Shown: positions 17,245-26,222 of the stretch, in pieces
Numbering within the stretch: position 1 is the stretch's first letter
Layout of the letters: every line of letters starts with the position of its first letter
Origin: Planktotalea arctica
GTDB taxonomy: Bacteria; Pseudomonadota; Alphaproteobacteria; Rhodobacterales; Rhodobacteraceae
Reading direction: 5' to 3'
Assembly: GCF_002105285.1 (NCBI RefSeq)
Contig: NZ_MUHR01000014.1
Span: 57,207 to 121,206 of the forward strand
Length of the DNA: 64,000 nucleotides
Translations under genes and position numbers: made by a program
Notes under the pieces: model-generated
Databases searched by the model: none
Told to the model about the DNA's origin: nothing
The model's input: only the letters and a program-made list of their open reading frames with translations

Positions 17245-17937
17245 TCAGCCGCTCACAGCGTTGCGAAACGGCGCGGGATCCCACGTGCAGGCAAAACCAT
17301 CGCCATCCGGGTCCATGCCCTTGCGATCTTTCACAGGGCCACCCCCAGCCAGAAACGCCTGCTGCGCTTGATCGGCAGATGCGAAACCGGCGCAATTCTT
17401 GCGATATTTGTTCGCCGCGTTAAAGCTGTTGCGCTTGTAGACGCGCTGGCCCTTGGCGTTCTTGGCCTCTAGTGCAAAGGCCACAATGTTGGGTCCACCG
17501 CTGCCCTGACGCGTCGGCAGCGCGGTCGGCTGGATCACCTGATACTGCTGCTGGTTTTGCGCGCGCTTGGCGGCGTCCCCCTCGATAGAACGTTGGCCGG
17601 AAACCGCATCGAAATTGTTCTCGTCGCTGATACCGCTCGCGCGCAAAACAGGCGCGGCATTGGCCGGGCTGGCCTGCACGACGCCGCTGGTATCCGTGCT
17701 CGCGGCCGCGTTTGACGCAGACGCAATTCCGCTCGCAGCCGCTGGCGCGAGGGTTTCAGAGCTAACCGCCTGAGGCGGCGGCAAGGCCCCGCCGCCCAGC
17801 GCCGCATCGCGCGCCGCCTGTTTCTGCTGGTAGGTGTCGTAATTGTCAAAACCCACGCCTGCCCCGCTGTCCGGGATGGCAGGGTTACATGCGGCCAGAG
17901 CGCCAAGCGCGAGAACCGAAAAAAGGATGCGTTTCAT
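17245..17937 (-). CDS. Lipoprotein with C-terminal Excalibur-like calcium-binding domain
   Basis: This 230-residue protein has a lipoprotein signal peptide (lipobox LAAC, cysteine at residue 17). A long Ala/Ser/Gln-rich, probably disordered, middle follows. The C-terminal domain runs from about residue 180: NCAGFASADQAQQAFL and later DPDGDGFACTWDPAPFR. The two cysteines flanking DxDxDG resemble an Excalibur calcium-binding module. Its role is unknown, but adjacency to a peptidoglycan amidase suggests an envelope function. The two genes are seven bases apart and probably co-transcribed. Confidence 0.8.
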   Translation of the reverse strand: MKRILFSVLALGALAACNPAIPDSGAGVGFDNYDTYQQKQAARDAALGGGALPPPQAVSSETLAPAAASGIASASNAAASTDTSGVVQASPANAAPVLRASGISDENNFDAVSGQRSIEGDAAKRAQNQQQYQVIQPTALPTRQGSGGPNIVAFALEAKNAKGQRVYKRNSFNAANKYRKNCAGFASADQAQQAFLAGGGPVKDRKGMDPDGDGFACTWDPAPFRNAVSG

Positions 17938-17983
17938 ATCTGGACTGCCCGTATTCTAAAGCATGGCGTTGGGTTTGCTGCGT

Positions 17984-19465
17984 TTACCACCATTTGTCCG
18001 GTTTAGCTACAAAACCCGCCGCCTGTTCCAAGGCATAGGCGGTATTTAGCAAATCACCCTCTTCCCACGGCTTGCCGATCAGTTGCAGTGCAAGCGGCAG
18101 ACCCTTGCTATCCACGCCAGTGGGCACCGCGATGCCGGGCAGACCTGCAAGGTTTACTGTCACGGTAAACACATCATTGAGATACATTTGCACCGGATCG
18201 GCGTCGACCATTTCGCCAAGCCCAAAGGCTGCGCTTGGCGTTGCAGGCGTCAGGATCGCATCCACGCCGGCGGCGAACACATCGTCAAAGTCTTTCTTGA
18301 TCAATGTGCGCACGCGGCGGGCGCGGTTGTAATAGGCGTCATAGAAACCGGCGCTGAGCACGTAAGTTCCGATCATCACGCGGCGCTGCACTTCAAGGCC
18401 GAACCCTTCGGCGCGGGTCTTTTCATACATCTCTGTGATGCCATCGCCTGCATCCAGCGTGGCGCGGTGGCCATAGCGCACGCCGTCATAACGCGCGAGG
18501 TTTGACGACGCCTCCGCAGGCGCAATCACATAATAGGCAGGCAGCGCATATTTCGTATGCGGCAGGGAGATATCGACGATCTTCGCACCCGCATCCTTCA
18601 TCATCGCGATGCCGTCTGCCCAGAGCTTCTCGATCTCGCCTGGCATACCGTCCAAACGATATTCCTTCGGAATACCAATGGTCTTGCCCTTGATATCGCC
18701 CGTCAGCATCGCCTCGAAGTTGGGCACAGGCAGGTTGGCGCTGGTGCTATCTTTCGCATCATAGCTGCACATGGCTTCCAGCATAATCGCCGCATCGCGT
18801 ACATCTTTGGTCATCGGCCCTGCTTGATCGAGTGACGATGCAAACGCCACAACACCCCAACGCGAGCAACGCCCGTATGTCGGCTTGATCCCAGTGATCC
18901 CGGTAAAGGCCGCAGGCTGGCGGATCGATCCACCCGTATCGGTGCCTGTCGCCGCAAGGCACAGGTCCGCCGCCACCGCCGCTGCCGACCCGCCCGAAGA
19001 GCCGCCGGGCGTCAATTCACGTTCGTCAATCTTCCACGGGTTCACCGCATTGCCGTAGACCGAGGTCTCATTGGACGAGCCCATGGCGAATTCATCCATG
19101 TTCAACTTGCCCAACATCACCGCGCCCGCATCAAACAGGTTCGCGCTGACCGTGCTCTCGTATTCGGGCTTGAAGCCCTCAAGGATGGCCGAGCCCGCTT
19201 GGGATGGCACACCCTTGGTGCAGAACAAATCCTTGATGCCAATCGGCAGCCCGCACATCGCAGGCGCATCGCCCGCGCCAATGCGTGCGTCGGCCGCTTT
19301 GGCCTGCTCAAGCGCGATCTCGGGCGTGTGGTGCACAAAGGCGTTCAAAGCGCGCGCGCCCTCGATCTCTTTCAGGAACGTCTCGGTCAACTCCACCGAT
19401 GTCGTCTCACCGCGGCGCAGCGCATCGCGCGCGCCTGCCAGCGTCAGTTTGCTAAGATCAGACAT
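17984..19465 (-). CDS. gatA: Asp-tRNA(Asn)/Glu-tRNA(Gln) amidotransferase subunit A
   Basis: The 493-residue amidase subunit of GatCAB releases ammonia from glutamine to amidate misacylated Glu-tRNA(Gln) or Asp-tRNA(Asn). The amidase signature is present: [10 protein letters not shown] with the catalytic lysine, [20 protein letters not shown] with the cis-serine, and [15 protein letters not shown] with the nucleophile serine. Length is normal. Its start ATG shares one base with the gatC stop (TAATG). gatB is not in the window, which is common in alphaproteobacteria. Confidence 0.97.
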   Translation of the reverse strand: MSDLSKLTLAGARDALRRGETTSVELTETFLKEIEGARALNAFVHHTPEIALEQAKAADARIGAGDAPAMCGLPIGIKDLFCTKGVPSQAGSAILEGFKPEYESTVSANLFDAGAVMLGKLNMDEFAMGSSNETSVYGNAVNPWKIDERELTPGGSSGGSAAAVAADLCLAATGTDTGGSIRQPAAFTGITGIKPTYGRCSRWGVVAFASSLDQAGPMTKDVRDAAIMLEAMCSYDAKDSTSANLPVPNFEAMLTGDIKGKTIGIPKEYRLDGMPGEIEKLWADGIAMMKDAGAKIVDISLPHTKYALPAYYVIAPAEASSNLARYDGVRYGHRATLDAGDGITEMYEKTRAEGFGLEVQRRVMIGTYVLSAGFYDAYYNRARRVRTLIKKDFDDVFAAGVDAILTPATPSAAFGLGEMVDADPVQMYLNDVFTVTVNLAGLPGIAVPTGVDSKGLPLALQLIGKPWEEGDLLNTAYALEQAAGFVAKPDKWW

Positions 19466-19752
19466 TATTCAACCACCTTTGGAACCGCAAAAAACCCCTC
19501 ACGCGCATCAGGGGCGTTGGCCAGCACTTTGTCCTGCTGCGCGCCGTCCGTCACTTCATCCGCGCGCCGCGTCAAACGCTGCGGCGTGACCGATGTCATC
19601 GGCTCCACGCCCTCCACATCCACTTCGTTCAATTGCTCGATAAAGCCCAGAATGGCGCTGAATTCCTGCGCCAAAGCCGGTAGCGCGTCCGGCTCTACCT
19701 TGATGCGCGCAAGTTTGGCCACGCGCGCGGCGGTTTGCTCATTGATCGACAT
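19465..19752 (-). CDS. gatC: Asp-tRNA(Asn)/Glu-tRNA(Gln) amidotransferase subunit C
   Basis: This 95-residue subunit wraps around GatA and GatB in the amidotransferase. It starts [20 protein letters not shown] and has the family core [20 protein letters not shown] followed by EGVEPMTSV. The start at 19752 matches the family's N-terminus; six extra codons upstream are unlikely to be used. It is first in the gatC-gatA operon, with a one-base overlap. Confidence 0.96.
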   Translation of the reverse strand: MSINEQTAARVAKLARIKVEPDALPALAQEFSAILGFIEQLNEVDVEGVEPMTSVTPQRLTRRADEVTDGAQQDKVLANAPDAREGFFAVPKVVE

Positions 19753-19867
19753 CGGGCTTGGTCTCCGCATTTGGCAAGTTGCGCTGTCATTTAGCGCCCA
19801 GCGCGCGCAGTCGCAAGCCCGCGAGGCAACATAGCACTGCTTGAAAAAGCAAAGCGCCCGCCCCGCG

Positions 19868-19900
19868 CTTCATCTTGCCAATAAACTCAAAATTCCCCCG
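19868..19900. repeat. Degenerate copy of the dispersed intergenic repeat
   Basis: CATCTTGCCAATAAACTC at about 19871-19888 nearly matches the tail of the repeat copy at 31904-31963 (CATCTTGCCAAATAAACTTC). The GC-rich hairpin half is degraded here to a CCCCCG stretch. It lies between gatC and the divergent UPF0173 gene. Confidence 0.55.
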
Positions 19901-19999
19901 CGCGCCAAGGCCGCCGTCCTTTGGCGATATTCCCGTTTCATTTGTCATTTGGCCGATCCTCGCTAAACTCGCATAAATTCATACAAACGGAGCACCGAA

Positions 20000-20692
20000 A
20001 TGAAAATCATCCCCCTTGGCCATTCCGGGTTCCGCATCGAGATCGAAGACCAGGTCTTGCTGATCGATCCATGGCTTAGCAGCTGCCCCGTGTTCCCAGA
20101 AGAGCGCCGCGCAGAGGCCATCAAAGGGGCAACCCATGTCCTTATCAGCCACGGCCATTTCGATCACTGCGCCGACGGGTTTAACGTCGCCAAAGAACTC
20201 GATATCCCCGCCGTGGGCATCTACGACCACATGGGCTTCATCGAGGAAAAGACGGGCATCAAGACGGTTGGCTTCAACAAGGGCGGCACCGTGATGCTTG
20301 GCCGCGTCGCCGTCACCATGGTTAATGCGGTCCACTCCAGCACCTACAACGGCGATGATGGCCCCATGTATGCGGGCACGGAAAGTGGTTTCATGATTGC
20401 GGGTGAAGGCCACGTCATCTACTTCAGCGGCGACACCGATGTAATGATGGACATGGAACTCTTCGAGGACCTGCACCACCCCGACATCGGCATCCTGTGC
20501 GCGGGCGGTCATTTCACCATGGACATGAAACGCGCGGCCTATGCGGCCCGCCGCTTCTTCAACTTCAAAACGGTGATCCCGTGTCACTACAACACGTTTC
20601 CCGTGCTCGAGCAGTCCGCGCAGCCAATGATCGACGCCGTTCCAAACGCGCGCGTTATCGAACCCGAAGTGTTGATCCCGATCGAGATATAG
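20000..20692 (+). CDS. UPF0173-type metal-dependent hydrolase (MBL fold)
   Basis: This 230-residue metallo-beta-lactamase-fold protein belongs to the UlaG/UPF0173 branch. The metal motif is SHGHFDHCADG (HxHxDH), with later histidines in VHSSTYNG and YFSGDTDVMMDM, and HYNTFPVLEQ near the end. It is predicted cytoplasmic, since there is no signal peptide. The substrate is unknown for most of the family. GGAGCACC precedes the start codon. The next gene (20790) is on the same strand but 97 bases away, with no obvious functional link. Confidence 0.88.
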   Translation: MKIIPLGHSGFRIEIEDQVLLIDPWLSSCPVFPEERRAEAIKGATHVLISHGHFDHCADGFNVAKELDIPAVGIYDHMGFIEEKTGIKTVGFNKGGTVMLGRVAVTMVNAVHSSTYNGDDGPMYAGTESGFMIAGEGHVIYFSGDTDVMMDMELFEDLHHPDIGILCAGGHFTMDMKRAAYAARRFFNFKTVIPCHYNTFPVLEQSAQPMIDAVPNARVIEPEVLIPIEI

Positions 20693-20789
20693 GCATGCAG
20701 CCTACGCTTCGTTTCATCAAAGCTCTGATTGGTACAGGCAAGACCAGCTATACCAACCAACCGGCAGCAACCCAATCAGCGAGGTCCCC

Positions 20790-21203
20790 ATGAAGCACCT
20801 TCTTAGAGCGGCCAGCATCGCCTTTTGTACCGCACAGCCCTTCACTGTCCTGCCCCTCGCGGCGGAACAACTTGCGACGATCGAAACCTTTGGCGGTGCA
20901 TGGGATACCAACTGGGGCGACGTCTGGGCGGTGCCGACGCAGTTCGGCTACGAGGGCACCTATACAGTGGACAACGGTTATTTCGGGCTGGAGTTCGACG
21001 GTCATGTCTTTGCGGGCTTCTGGCTCGAAGATAAGTCCGATCAACCCTGCGACGTGCCCTTCGAGGGCAGCTATCACTGGGGCCGGCTCGAGTTGTCCAA
21101 CAGCGACAAACACCCCGGTATCAAGATGTATTGGGGCTATTGCGGCGAAGGCCGCATCGACAAGGTCTGGTCTTTTTACGGGCGCTTGCCAGACGGGCTG
21201 TGA
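20790..21203 (+). CDS. Small exported protein of unknown function
   Basis: The function of this 137-residue protein is not recognised. It starts with a Sec-type signal peptide (MKHLLRAASIAFCTAQPFTV, cleavage probably near LAAEQ). The mature part is rich in Trp, Tyr and Gly with a repetitive strand-like pattern: TFGGAWDTNWGDVW, FDGHVFAGFWLE, then FEGSYHWGRLEL and MYWGYCGEG. Two cysteines in the mature part could form a disulfide. The pattern suggests a small beta-barrel or sandwich in the periplasm. The gene begins 97 bases after the UPF0173 stop and may share its transcript. Confidence 0.7.
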   Translation: MKHLLRAASIAFCTAQPFTVLPLAAEQLATIETFGGAWDTNWGDVWAVPTQFGYEGTYTVDNGYFGLEFDGHVFAGFWLEDKSDQPCDVPFEGSYHWGRLELSNSDKHPGIKMYWGYCGEGRIDKVWSFYGRLPDGL

Positions 21204-21514
21204 CCTCGCAACTGGCCCGCTAGCGTCTATCAAAGCACACTAGGCCCGCACGCCCGCATATTCAAAAAGATTGCCAGATCAAAATTTCGCGTCATAGTGG
21301 CACTCAAAATCGCGCCTGCGACAGGGGCGCGAGGACCGATAAATTGAAGGCCTGCGGTATTTTCGAAACCGCACATAAGCGCGCCCATCAGGCGCCCCCC
21401 TGCTTGGCCCTGATTATTTTAAAGGGACTGCAGCACCAGATTTACCGACCCTCAGGCAGGGTCCAACACCTGCACCGGAAAATTCGGGCATTCTATTTCA
21501 ACTGGAGGACCACC
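21204..21514. other. 311-base region upstream of the SBP56/methanethiol-oxidase gene
   Basis: No gene is evident. The frame of the SBP56 gene stays open back to 21344, but homology and ribosome binding site place its start at 21515. A GC-rich imperfect hairpin occurs near 21314-21332 (GCGCCTG paired with CAGGGGCGC) and another near 21449-21460. This region should hold the promoter; no regulatory motif was recognised. Confidence 0.4.
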
Positions 21515-22915
21515 ATGAATTTAAGACCAGATCCGACGTTTCACGCATCGCCAAAACTCGCCATGCAAGCACCGATTGAAAACTACGCCTTTACCGTAAT
21601 GCTGAGCCCCGATGGAACGCAATCAGACGGGATTGCGGTGATCGACCTCAAACCCGGCTCAGACACCTACGGGCAAATCGTGCATCAGGTGATCGTGCCC
21701 AACAAGGGCGATGAATTTCACCATTTCGGCTGGAACGCCTGTTCCTCCTCGCTCTCGCCGCTGTCTGGTCACGCTTTCCTTGAGCGGCGCTATCTGATCG
21801 TCCCGGGCATCCGCTCCTCGCGCATTTACGTGATCGACGTGAAAGAGCCGCTGAAGGCGAAGATCCACAAGACGATCGAACCCGAAGAGCTGTTCGCCAA
21901 GACCGGCTATTCGCGCCCCCATACGATCCACTGCGGCCCGGAGGGGATTTATGTCTCTTGCCTTGGCGGCGGCGGCGAGGACGGTACGGACGGCCCTCCC
22001 GGTATTTTCATCATGGACTGCGAAACATTCGAGATCATCGGCCAGTATGAGATGGATCGCGGCAAGCAGGACAAGCACTATGATTTCTGGTGGAACCTGC
22101 CACAGGATTACATGGTCAGTTCCGAATGGGGTCTGCCGCCGCAGTTCGAGAATGGCATCGTACCCGAGGACCTCTTGTCCAACAAATACGGGCATTCGAT
22201 TCATTTCTGGGACCTTCGCGCGCGCAAGAACATCCAGACGATGGACTTTGGCGAGAATTACCAGATGGCGCTGGAAATTCGCCCAGCCCATGATCCCACT
22301 AAATCCTATGGTTTCTGCGGCGTTGTCGTGGATACCACTAACCTGCAAGGCGCGATCTTTACGTGGTGGCGCGATGATGACGGGGTCTGGCAGTCGAAGA
22401 AGACGATCACCATTGATCCGCGCCCCGAAGACCCCGCAAACCTTCCGCCCCTGCTGCAAGGCTTTGGCGCGGTGCCGCCGCTGGTCACGGATATCGACCT
22501 CAGCCTTGACGACAAATATCTCTACGTCGCCTGCTGGGGCCTTGGCGAGATGCACCAATACGATGTCTCCGATCCGATGAACCCCGTGCTTGCGGGCAAG
22601 GTCGAACTTGGCGGCATCGCCAAGGGCGAAAAGCATCCCAACGGCAAGGATTTCGTCTTTGGGCCGCAAATGGTCGAGATCAGCCGCGATGGCAAACGTG
22701 TCTATTGGACCAACTCGCTTTATTCAACTTGGGATGATCAGTTCTACCCCGGCGAAGAGGGTGGACAGATGGTTATGGCCGATGTGGGCGAAAACGGAGG
22801 GCTGACGCTCAATACCGATTTCTACATCGACTTCCCCAAAGGCCTGCGCGCGCATCAGATCAGGCTTGAGGGCGGCGATTGCTCGACCGACAGCTTCTGC
22901 TATCCGTCCGTGTAA
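21515..22915 (+). CDS. Selenium-binding protein 56 / methanethiol oxidase family protein
   Basis: The 466-residue protein belongs to the SELENBP1/SBP56 family, whose bacterial members include MtoX, the copper-dependent methanethiol oxidase that makes formaldehyde, H2S and H2O2. Family motifs include FHHFGWNACSSSLS, RYLIVPGIRSSRIYVID, YSRPHTIHCGPEGIYVS and HFWDLRARKNIQTMDF, and near the end LRAHQIRLEGGDCSTDSFCY. The start at 21515 has GGAGG six bases upstream. No signal peptide is present, unlike characterised periplasmic MtoX, so export is not indicated. The next gene begins immediately after the stop. Methanethiol from DMSP is a plausible substrate in a marine bacterium, but this is inference. 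Confidence 0.88.
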   Translation: MNLRPDPTFHASPKLAMQAPIENYAFTVMLSPDGTQSDGIAVIDLKPGSDTYGQIVHQVIVPNKGDEFHHFGWNACSSSLSPLSGHAFLERRYLIVPGIRSSRIYVIDVKEPLKAKIHKTIEPEELFAKTGYSRPHTIHCGPEGIYVSCLGGGGEDGTDGPPGIFIMDCETFEIIGQYEMDRGKQDKHYDFWWNLPQDYMVSSEWGLPPQFENGIVPEDLLSNKYGHSIHFWDLRARKNIQTMDFGENYQMALEIRPAHDPTKSYGFCGVVVDTTNLQGAIFTWWRDDDGVWQSKKTITIDPRPEDPANLPPLLQGFGAVPPLVTDIDLSLDDKYLYVACWGLGEMHQYDVSDPMNPVLAGKVELGGIAKGEKHPNGKDFVFGPQMVEISRDGKRVYWTNSLYSTWDDQFYPGEEGGQMVMADVGENGGLTLNTDFYIDFPKGLRAHQIRLEGGDCSTDSFCYPSV

Positions 22916-23587
22916 GTGATTTCTGAGCTAACCTCAGTGACGGCCCTTTGGGGGGCCGTCATTTTTTCGGGCTTCTATCACGGGATCAACCCCGGGATGG
23001 GCTGGCCTCTGGCCGTCTCCTCGGCCTTGATGGAGCGCAATCACCGCGCGCTGCCAAAGGCGCTCTTGATGCTTGCCTTTGGCCATTTCCTCGCGATGAT
23101 CGCGATACTGCTGCCTTTCTCTCTGATGATCTTTCTGGTGGAATGGGAGCTACAAATCCGCCTTGCGGCCAGTGCGCTGGTGATCGCGATGGGCATCTAC
23201 CTGTTGATCAACCGCCGCCACCCCAAATTCCTCGCGCGCGTGCACCCTGCACGCCTCGCGCTTTGGTCCTTCCTTGCCGCCATGGCGCATGGTGCGGGCC
23301 TTATGCTGGTGCCAATCTATCTTGGTATCTGCGCGATTGCGCCTGATGATACGGGCCACCTTGCTGCGCAGGCTTTGATGAGCAGCAATGTAATGACCGC
23401 TTTTGCCGTCGCCGCTGCGCATACGCTTGCCATGACCCTAGCAGGCGGAATCATCGCGGTGGTCATCTACTTCTGGCTGGGCCTCAAATTCCTGTCTCGC
23501 ACATGGTTCAACCTTGATCTGGCCTGGGCACTCAGCCTGATCATCGTGGGACTGTTCGGGGCCTATTCAGCGTATTACGGGCACTAA
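22916..23587 (+). CDS. Multi-pass membrane protein downstream of the SBP56 gene
   Basis: This 223-residue protein has about six hydrophobic segments and no recognised family name. It starts at a GTG directly abutting the SBP56 stop codon, suggesting translational coupling. Notable motifs are FYHGINPGMGWPL in the first membrane segment, FGHFLAM, and AHGAGLMLVPIYLG in the middle. The intramembrane His residues recall metal or sulfur-compound transporters (NiCoT- or TauE-like), but no signature is complete. Codons 8-17 also encode a strong terminator-like hairpin (22938-22967). Linkage to SBP56 suggests a role in handling its substrate, product or metal. Confidence 0.75.
   Translation: MISELTSVTALWGAVIFSGFYHGINPGMGWPLAVSSALMERNHRALPKALLMLAFGHFLAMIAILLPFSLMIFLVEWELQIRLAASALVIAMGIYLLINRRHPKFLARVHPARLALWSFLAAMAHGAGLMLVPIYLGICAIAPDDTGHLAAQALMSSNVMTAFAVAAAHTLAMTLAGGIIAVVIYFWLGLKFLSRTWFNLDLAWALSLIIVGLFGAYSAYYGH
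22938..22967 (+). terminator. Terminator-like hairpin inside the 5' end of the membrane-protein gene
   Basis: TGACGGCCC (22938-22946) pairs perfectly with GGGCCGTCA (22953-22961) and is followed by six T (22962-22967). It starts 22 bases after the SBP56 stop codon but lies within the next reading frame. It could end most SBP56 transcripts or act as a translation-controlled attenuator. Confidence 0.7.
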
Positions 23588-24213
23588 CGGACTGGCTCAA
23601 AATCCTTGCTCGCCAAAAGCAGGGCAGCGGCGATCATCAAGCTGCCGCAGACCTTGTTCACCAAGTCGAACGAGAACCGTTTGAGCGCGGCTGCCGCGCG
23701 AATGCCCGTCCAGCCCCACAGCAGTAAAATCGCCCCGTCCACAATGATGTAGGTGATCCCCAGAATGAACAGTTGCGGCAACACCGCCGCGCTGGGGTCG
23801 ATGAACTGCGGGAATAGCGCGCCAAAGAAAACCACTGCAAAGGGGTTGGCCATAGAGGTCACAAAGCCCTGCCGGAACAGGCGAAAGCGCCCATCGCTCG
23901 GATTGGCATCCACATTCGTGCTCTGCTCTTTCGAGCGGATCAGTTGCACGCCGATCCAGATCAGATACGCCACGCCAAGCCATTTGATCCAGATGAACGC
24001 ACTGCCCGAAGTGGCGATGATCGCCGCAAGGCCAAAGGCCGCGCCGGTCATTTGCAGGCAATTCGCGCTTAGATCGCCTGCAATCGTGTAAACGCTTTTG
24101 CGCAAGCCATGGCGGATGCTGTTGGAAATGATCAGCAACTGGCTGGTGTCGGGGGGCGTCGCGAAGAACACCGCGACAGCCGCCAGATAGATCAGGTAGC
24201 TCTCAAGTGGCAT
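23584..24213 (-). CDS. LysE/RhtB-family amino acid exporter
   Basis: The 209-residue inner-membrane protein has six hydrophobic segments. The LysE family pattern runs from PLESYLIYLAAVAVFFATPP through SIRHGLRKSVYTIAGDLSAN to GFVTSMANPFAVVFFGALFP. Family members export amino acids such as lysine, threonine or homoserine lactone; the substrate here is unknown. Its stop overlaps the last bases of the convergent membrane-protein gene by four bases (23584-23587). The start is divergent from the livG-type gene. Confidence 0.9.
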   Translation of the reverse strand: MPLESYLIYLAAVAVFFATPPDTSQLLIISNSIRHGLRKSVYTIAGDLSANCLQMTGAAFGLAAIIATSGSAFIWIKWLGVAYLIWIGVQLIRSKEQSTNVDANPSDGRFRLFRQGFVTSMANPFAVVFFGALFPQFIDPSAAVLPQLFILGITYIIVDGAILLLWGWTGIRAAAALKRFSFDLVNKVCGSLMIAAALLLASKDFEPVR

Positions 24214-24445
24214 GCGCGTCTCTCCCTAAATGCGTGCCGCCAAGGCTAGGCCCGGCGCGCGCGCCGGTCAATTCAAGAGCCACCCAAGCGAAAGCGACAC
24301 CATTGACGTAGCGTATCCTCGCGTCAAATTGCATTGCCAGAATGCGCCAGCACGTTAAGCTGACGATCAATGGGAGCGCCCAACTCGCAACAGATCGCTT
24401 GAAGGCGACAGGTCGAAGTGGGCAATGGGGAGGAACAGGTCAGCC

Positions 24446-25207
24446 ATGCTGAGCGTATCCGATTTGCATCTTTCCTTTGGCGGCATCAAAGCGCTGCAAG
24501 GGGTGAACTTCGAAGCCAAAGAGGGCGAGATCACAGGCGTGATCGGCCCCAACGGCGCGGGCAAGACATCGCTGTTCAACGCGATCTCCGGCTTTTACGC
24601 GCCCGATAAAGGCACCGTGCGCTTTGACGGCCAAGACATTACCGACATCACACCGGACAAACGCGCCTCTCTCGGGATGGCGCGCACCTTCCAGAACATC
24701 GCGCTTTTTCGCGGCATGACGGTTCTGGACAACATCAAGCTGGGCGGTCACACGCGCCTCAAGACCGGCATGTTCTCCGCGTTCAAATACTTCGGTAGCG
24801 CGCGCCGCGAAGAACTGGAACTGCGCCGCGACATCGAAGAGCGGGTGATTGATTTTCTCGAAATCGACCACATCCGCAAATACCCCATCACCATGCTGTC
24901 TTATGGTTTGCAAAAACGGGTCGAGCTGGCACGCGCCCTCGCGATGCGCCCGCGTGTGTTGCTGCTGGACGAACCTGTGGCCGGCATGAACCGCGAAGAA
25001 ACCGCCGATATGGCGCGTTTTATCCTCGATGTGCAGGAACAGTTCGGCACGACCATTCTGCTGGTCGAGCATGACATGCACATGGTCATGGATATTTGCA
25101 GCCATATCGTCGTGCTGAACTTTGGCCAGCAAATCGCATCGGGCACCCCTGCGGAAGTTTCGAAAAACCCCGCCGTGATCGAAGCCTACTTGGGCGCAGC
25201 GGCGTAG
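24446..25207 (+). CDS. livG: Branched-chain amino acid-type ABC transporter ATP-binding protein (LivG-like)
   Basis: The 253-residue ATPase has Walker A GPNGAGKTS (35-43 region), the LivG-type insertion with GMARTFQNIALFRGMTVLDN, the signature region MLSYGLQKRVELARALAMRP and Walker B VLLLDEP. The C-terminus ends in the LivG-like EVSKNPAVIEAYLG. The ABC signature is SYGLQ rather than the usual SGGQQ, a common Liv variant. It is first of a cluster livG-H-M-K-F. The start at 24446 fits the family N-terminus; GGGGAGG lies about 12 bases upstream. The substrate may not be a branched-chain amino acid, given the acyl-CoA ligase in the cluster. Confidence 0.93.
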   Translation: MLSVSDLHLSFGGIKALQGVNFEAKEGEITGVIGPNGAGKTSLFNAISGFYAPDKGTVRFDGQDITDITPDKRASLGMARTFQNIALFRGMTVLDNIKLGGHTRLKTGMFSAFKYFGSARREELELRRDIEERVIDFLEIDHIRKYPITMLSYGLQKRVELARALAMRPRVLLLDEPVAGMNREETADMARFILDVQEQFGTTILLVEHDMHMVMDICSHIVVLNFGQQIASGTPAEVSKNPAVIEAYLGAAA

Positions 25208-25217
25208 AAAGGGCGAA

Positions 25218-26222
25218 ATGGGACAGTTTATTCAATTTGCGATCAATGGCCTGATGAGCGGCGCGATCTATGCGCTGATCGCGGTCGGCATCGTTTCGGT
25301 CTTCAAAGCGACCAAAGTGGTCAATTTCGCCCATGGTTATCTGATCATGTTCGGCGCTTACTTCTACTTCACCTTCGCTGTCATCATTCCGGGGCAGGAA
25401 TGGGCCCCTGCATGGCTCGCCTCATGGCAGCCGGGCTGGATGGTCGAAATGCGCCAGGGGCTGAACATGTTCTCGCCCCTTGGCGCGGTTCTGGACTGGG
25501 CGGCCAATGTGCCGCGTATCATCTTCGGGCTGATTGGCGCAGTGTTGTGTAACGCACTGCTCGGTATGTTGATCGAGCGCAGCCTTATGCGCCCGCTCAT
25601 GGGTCAATCGGTCTTTGCGATGATCATGGTGACCGTCGGCTTGATCTCCATCCTTTCCGGTGCGGCTTCGTTGATCTGGACCGCAGACGCAGCCTTTGTG
25701 CCACATATCGCGCCGAACACGCCTATTCGCTTCGAGGTTTTTGGAACGATGGTCTTCCTGTTCGGGGCGGATATCGTGAATATGATCATCGCGCTGCTGA
25801 TCTTTGGCGGCATCGTCGCCATGGTGAAGTTCACCAAGAGCGGCGTCGCGATCCGCGCCACCGCTGAGGATCAATCGACAGCGTATTCCATGGGTATTTC
25901 GGTGCCCAAGATCTTTTCGCGCGCATGGATCCTTGCCTCTGCGACAGGGGCCGTCGCGGGCGCGATCCTTGCCACGCGCAACGGCATTTCCCCCTCGCTT
26001 GGCCTGTTCGGTTTTTCGGTGCTCGCCATCGTCTTGATGGGCGGGCTTGATAGCTATGTGGGCTGTTTCATCGCCGCCATGTCCGTCGGCGTCCTTGAAG
26101 CGATGACCCAGTGGAAGCTGGGCGGTGAATGGGCAGAGATCGTACCATACGTTGCCGTTTTGGTCGTCATCATCTTCCGCCCCCACGGCCTTATGGGTCA
26201 AAAAGAGGTCGAACGCATATGA
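25218..26222 (+). CDS. livH: Branched-chain amino acid-type ABC transporter permease (LivH-like)
   Basis: The 334-residue permease has eight or so membrane segments. It starts MGQFIQFAINGLMSGAIYAL with the family's NG...GAIYALIAVG motif, then VNFAHGYLIMFGAY and a cytoplasmic coupling region AIRATAEDQSTAYSMGI. It contains a longer loop (about residues 55-85, WAPAWLASWQPGWM) than E. coli LivH. AAGGGCG precedes the start. Its TGA stop overlaps the livM-like ATG. Confidence 0.94.
   Translation: MGQFIQFAINGLMSGAIYALIAVGIVSVFKATKVVNFAHGYLIMFGAYFYFTFAVIIPGQEWAPAWLASWQPGWMVEMRQGLNMFSPLGAVLDWAANVPRIIFGLIGAVLCNALLGMLIERSLMRPLMGQSVFAMIMVTVGLISILSGAASLIWTADAAFVPHIAPNTPIRFEVFGTMVFLFGADIVNMIIALLIFGGIVAMVKFTKSGVAIRATAEDQSTAYSMGISVPKIFSRAWILASATGAVAGAILATRNGISPSLGLFGFSVLAIVLMGGLDSYVGCFIAAMSVGVLEAMTQWKLGGEWAEIVPYVAVLVVIIFRPHGLMGQKEVERI

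Noticed and set aside
21659..22669. 336-codon minus-strand frame opposite the SBP56 gene
   Set aside because: The opposite strand has a full-length, motif-rich protein; this frame has none.
21515..22915. Selenocysteine in the selenium-binding protein homologue
   Set aside because: The frame has no internal TGA; the family name is historical and does not require selenocysteine.
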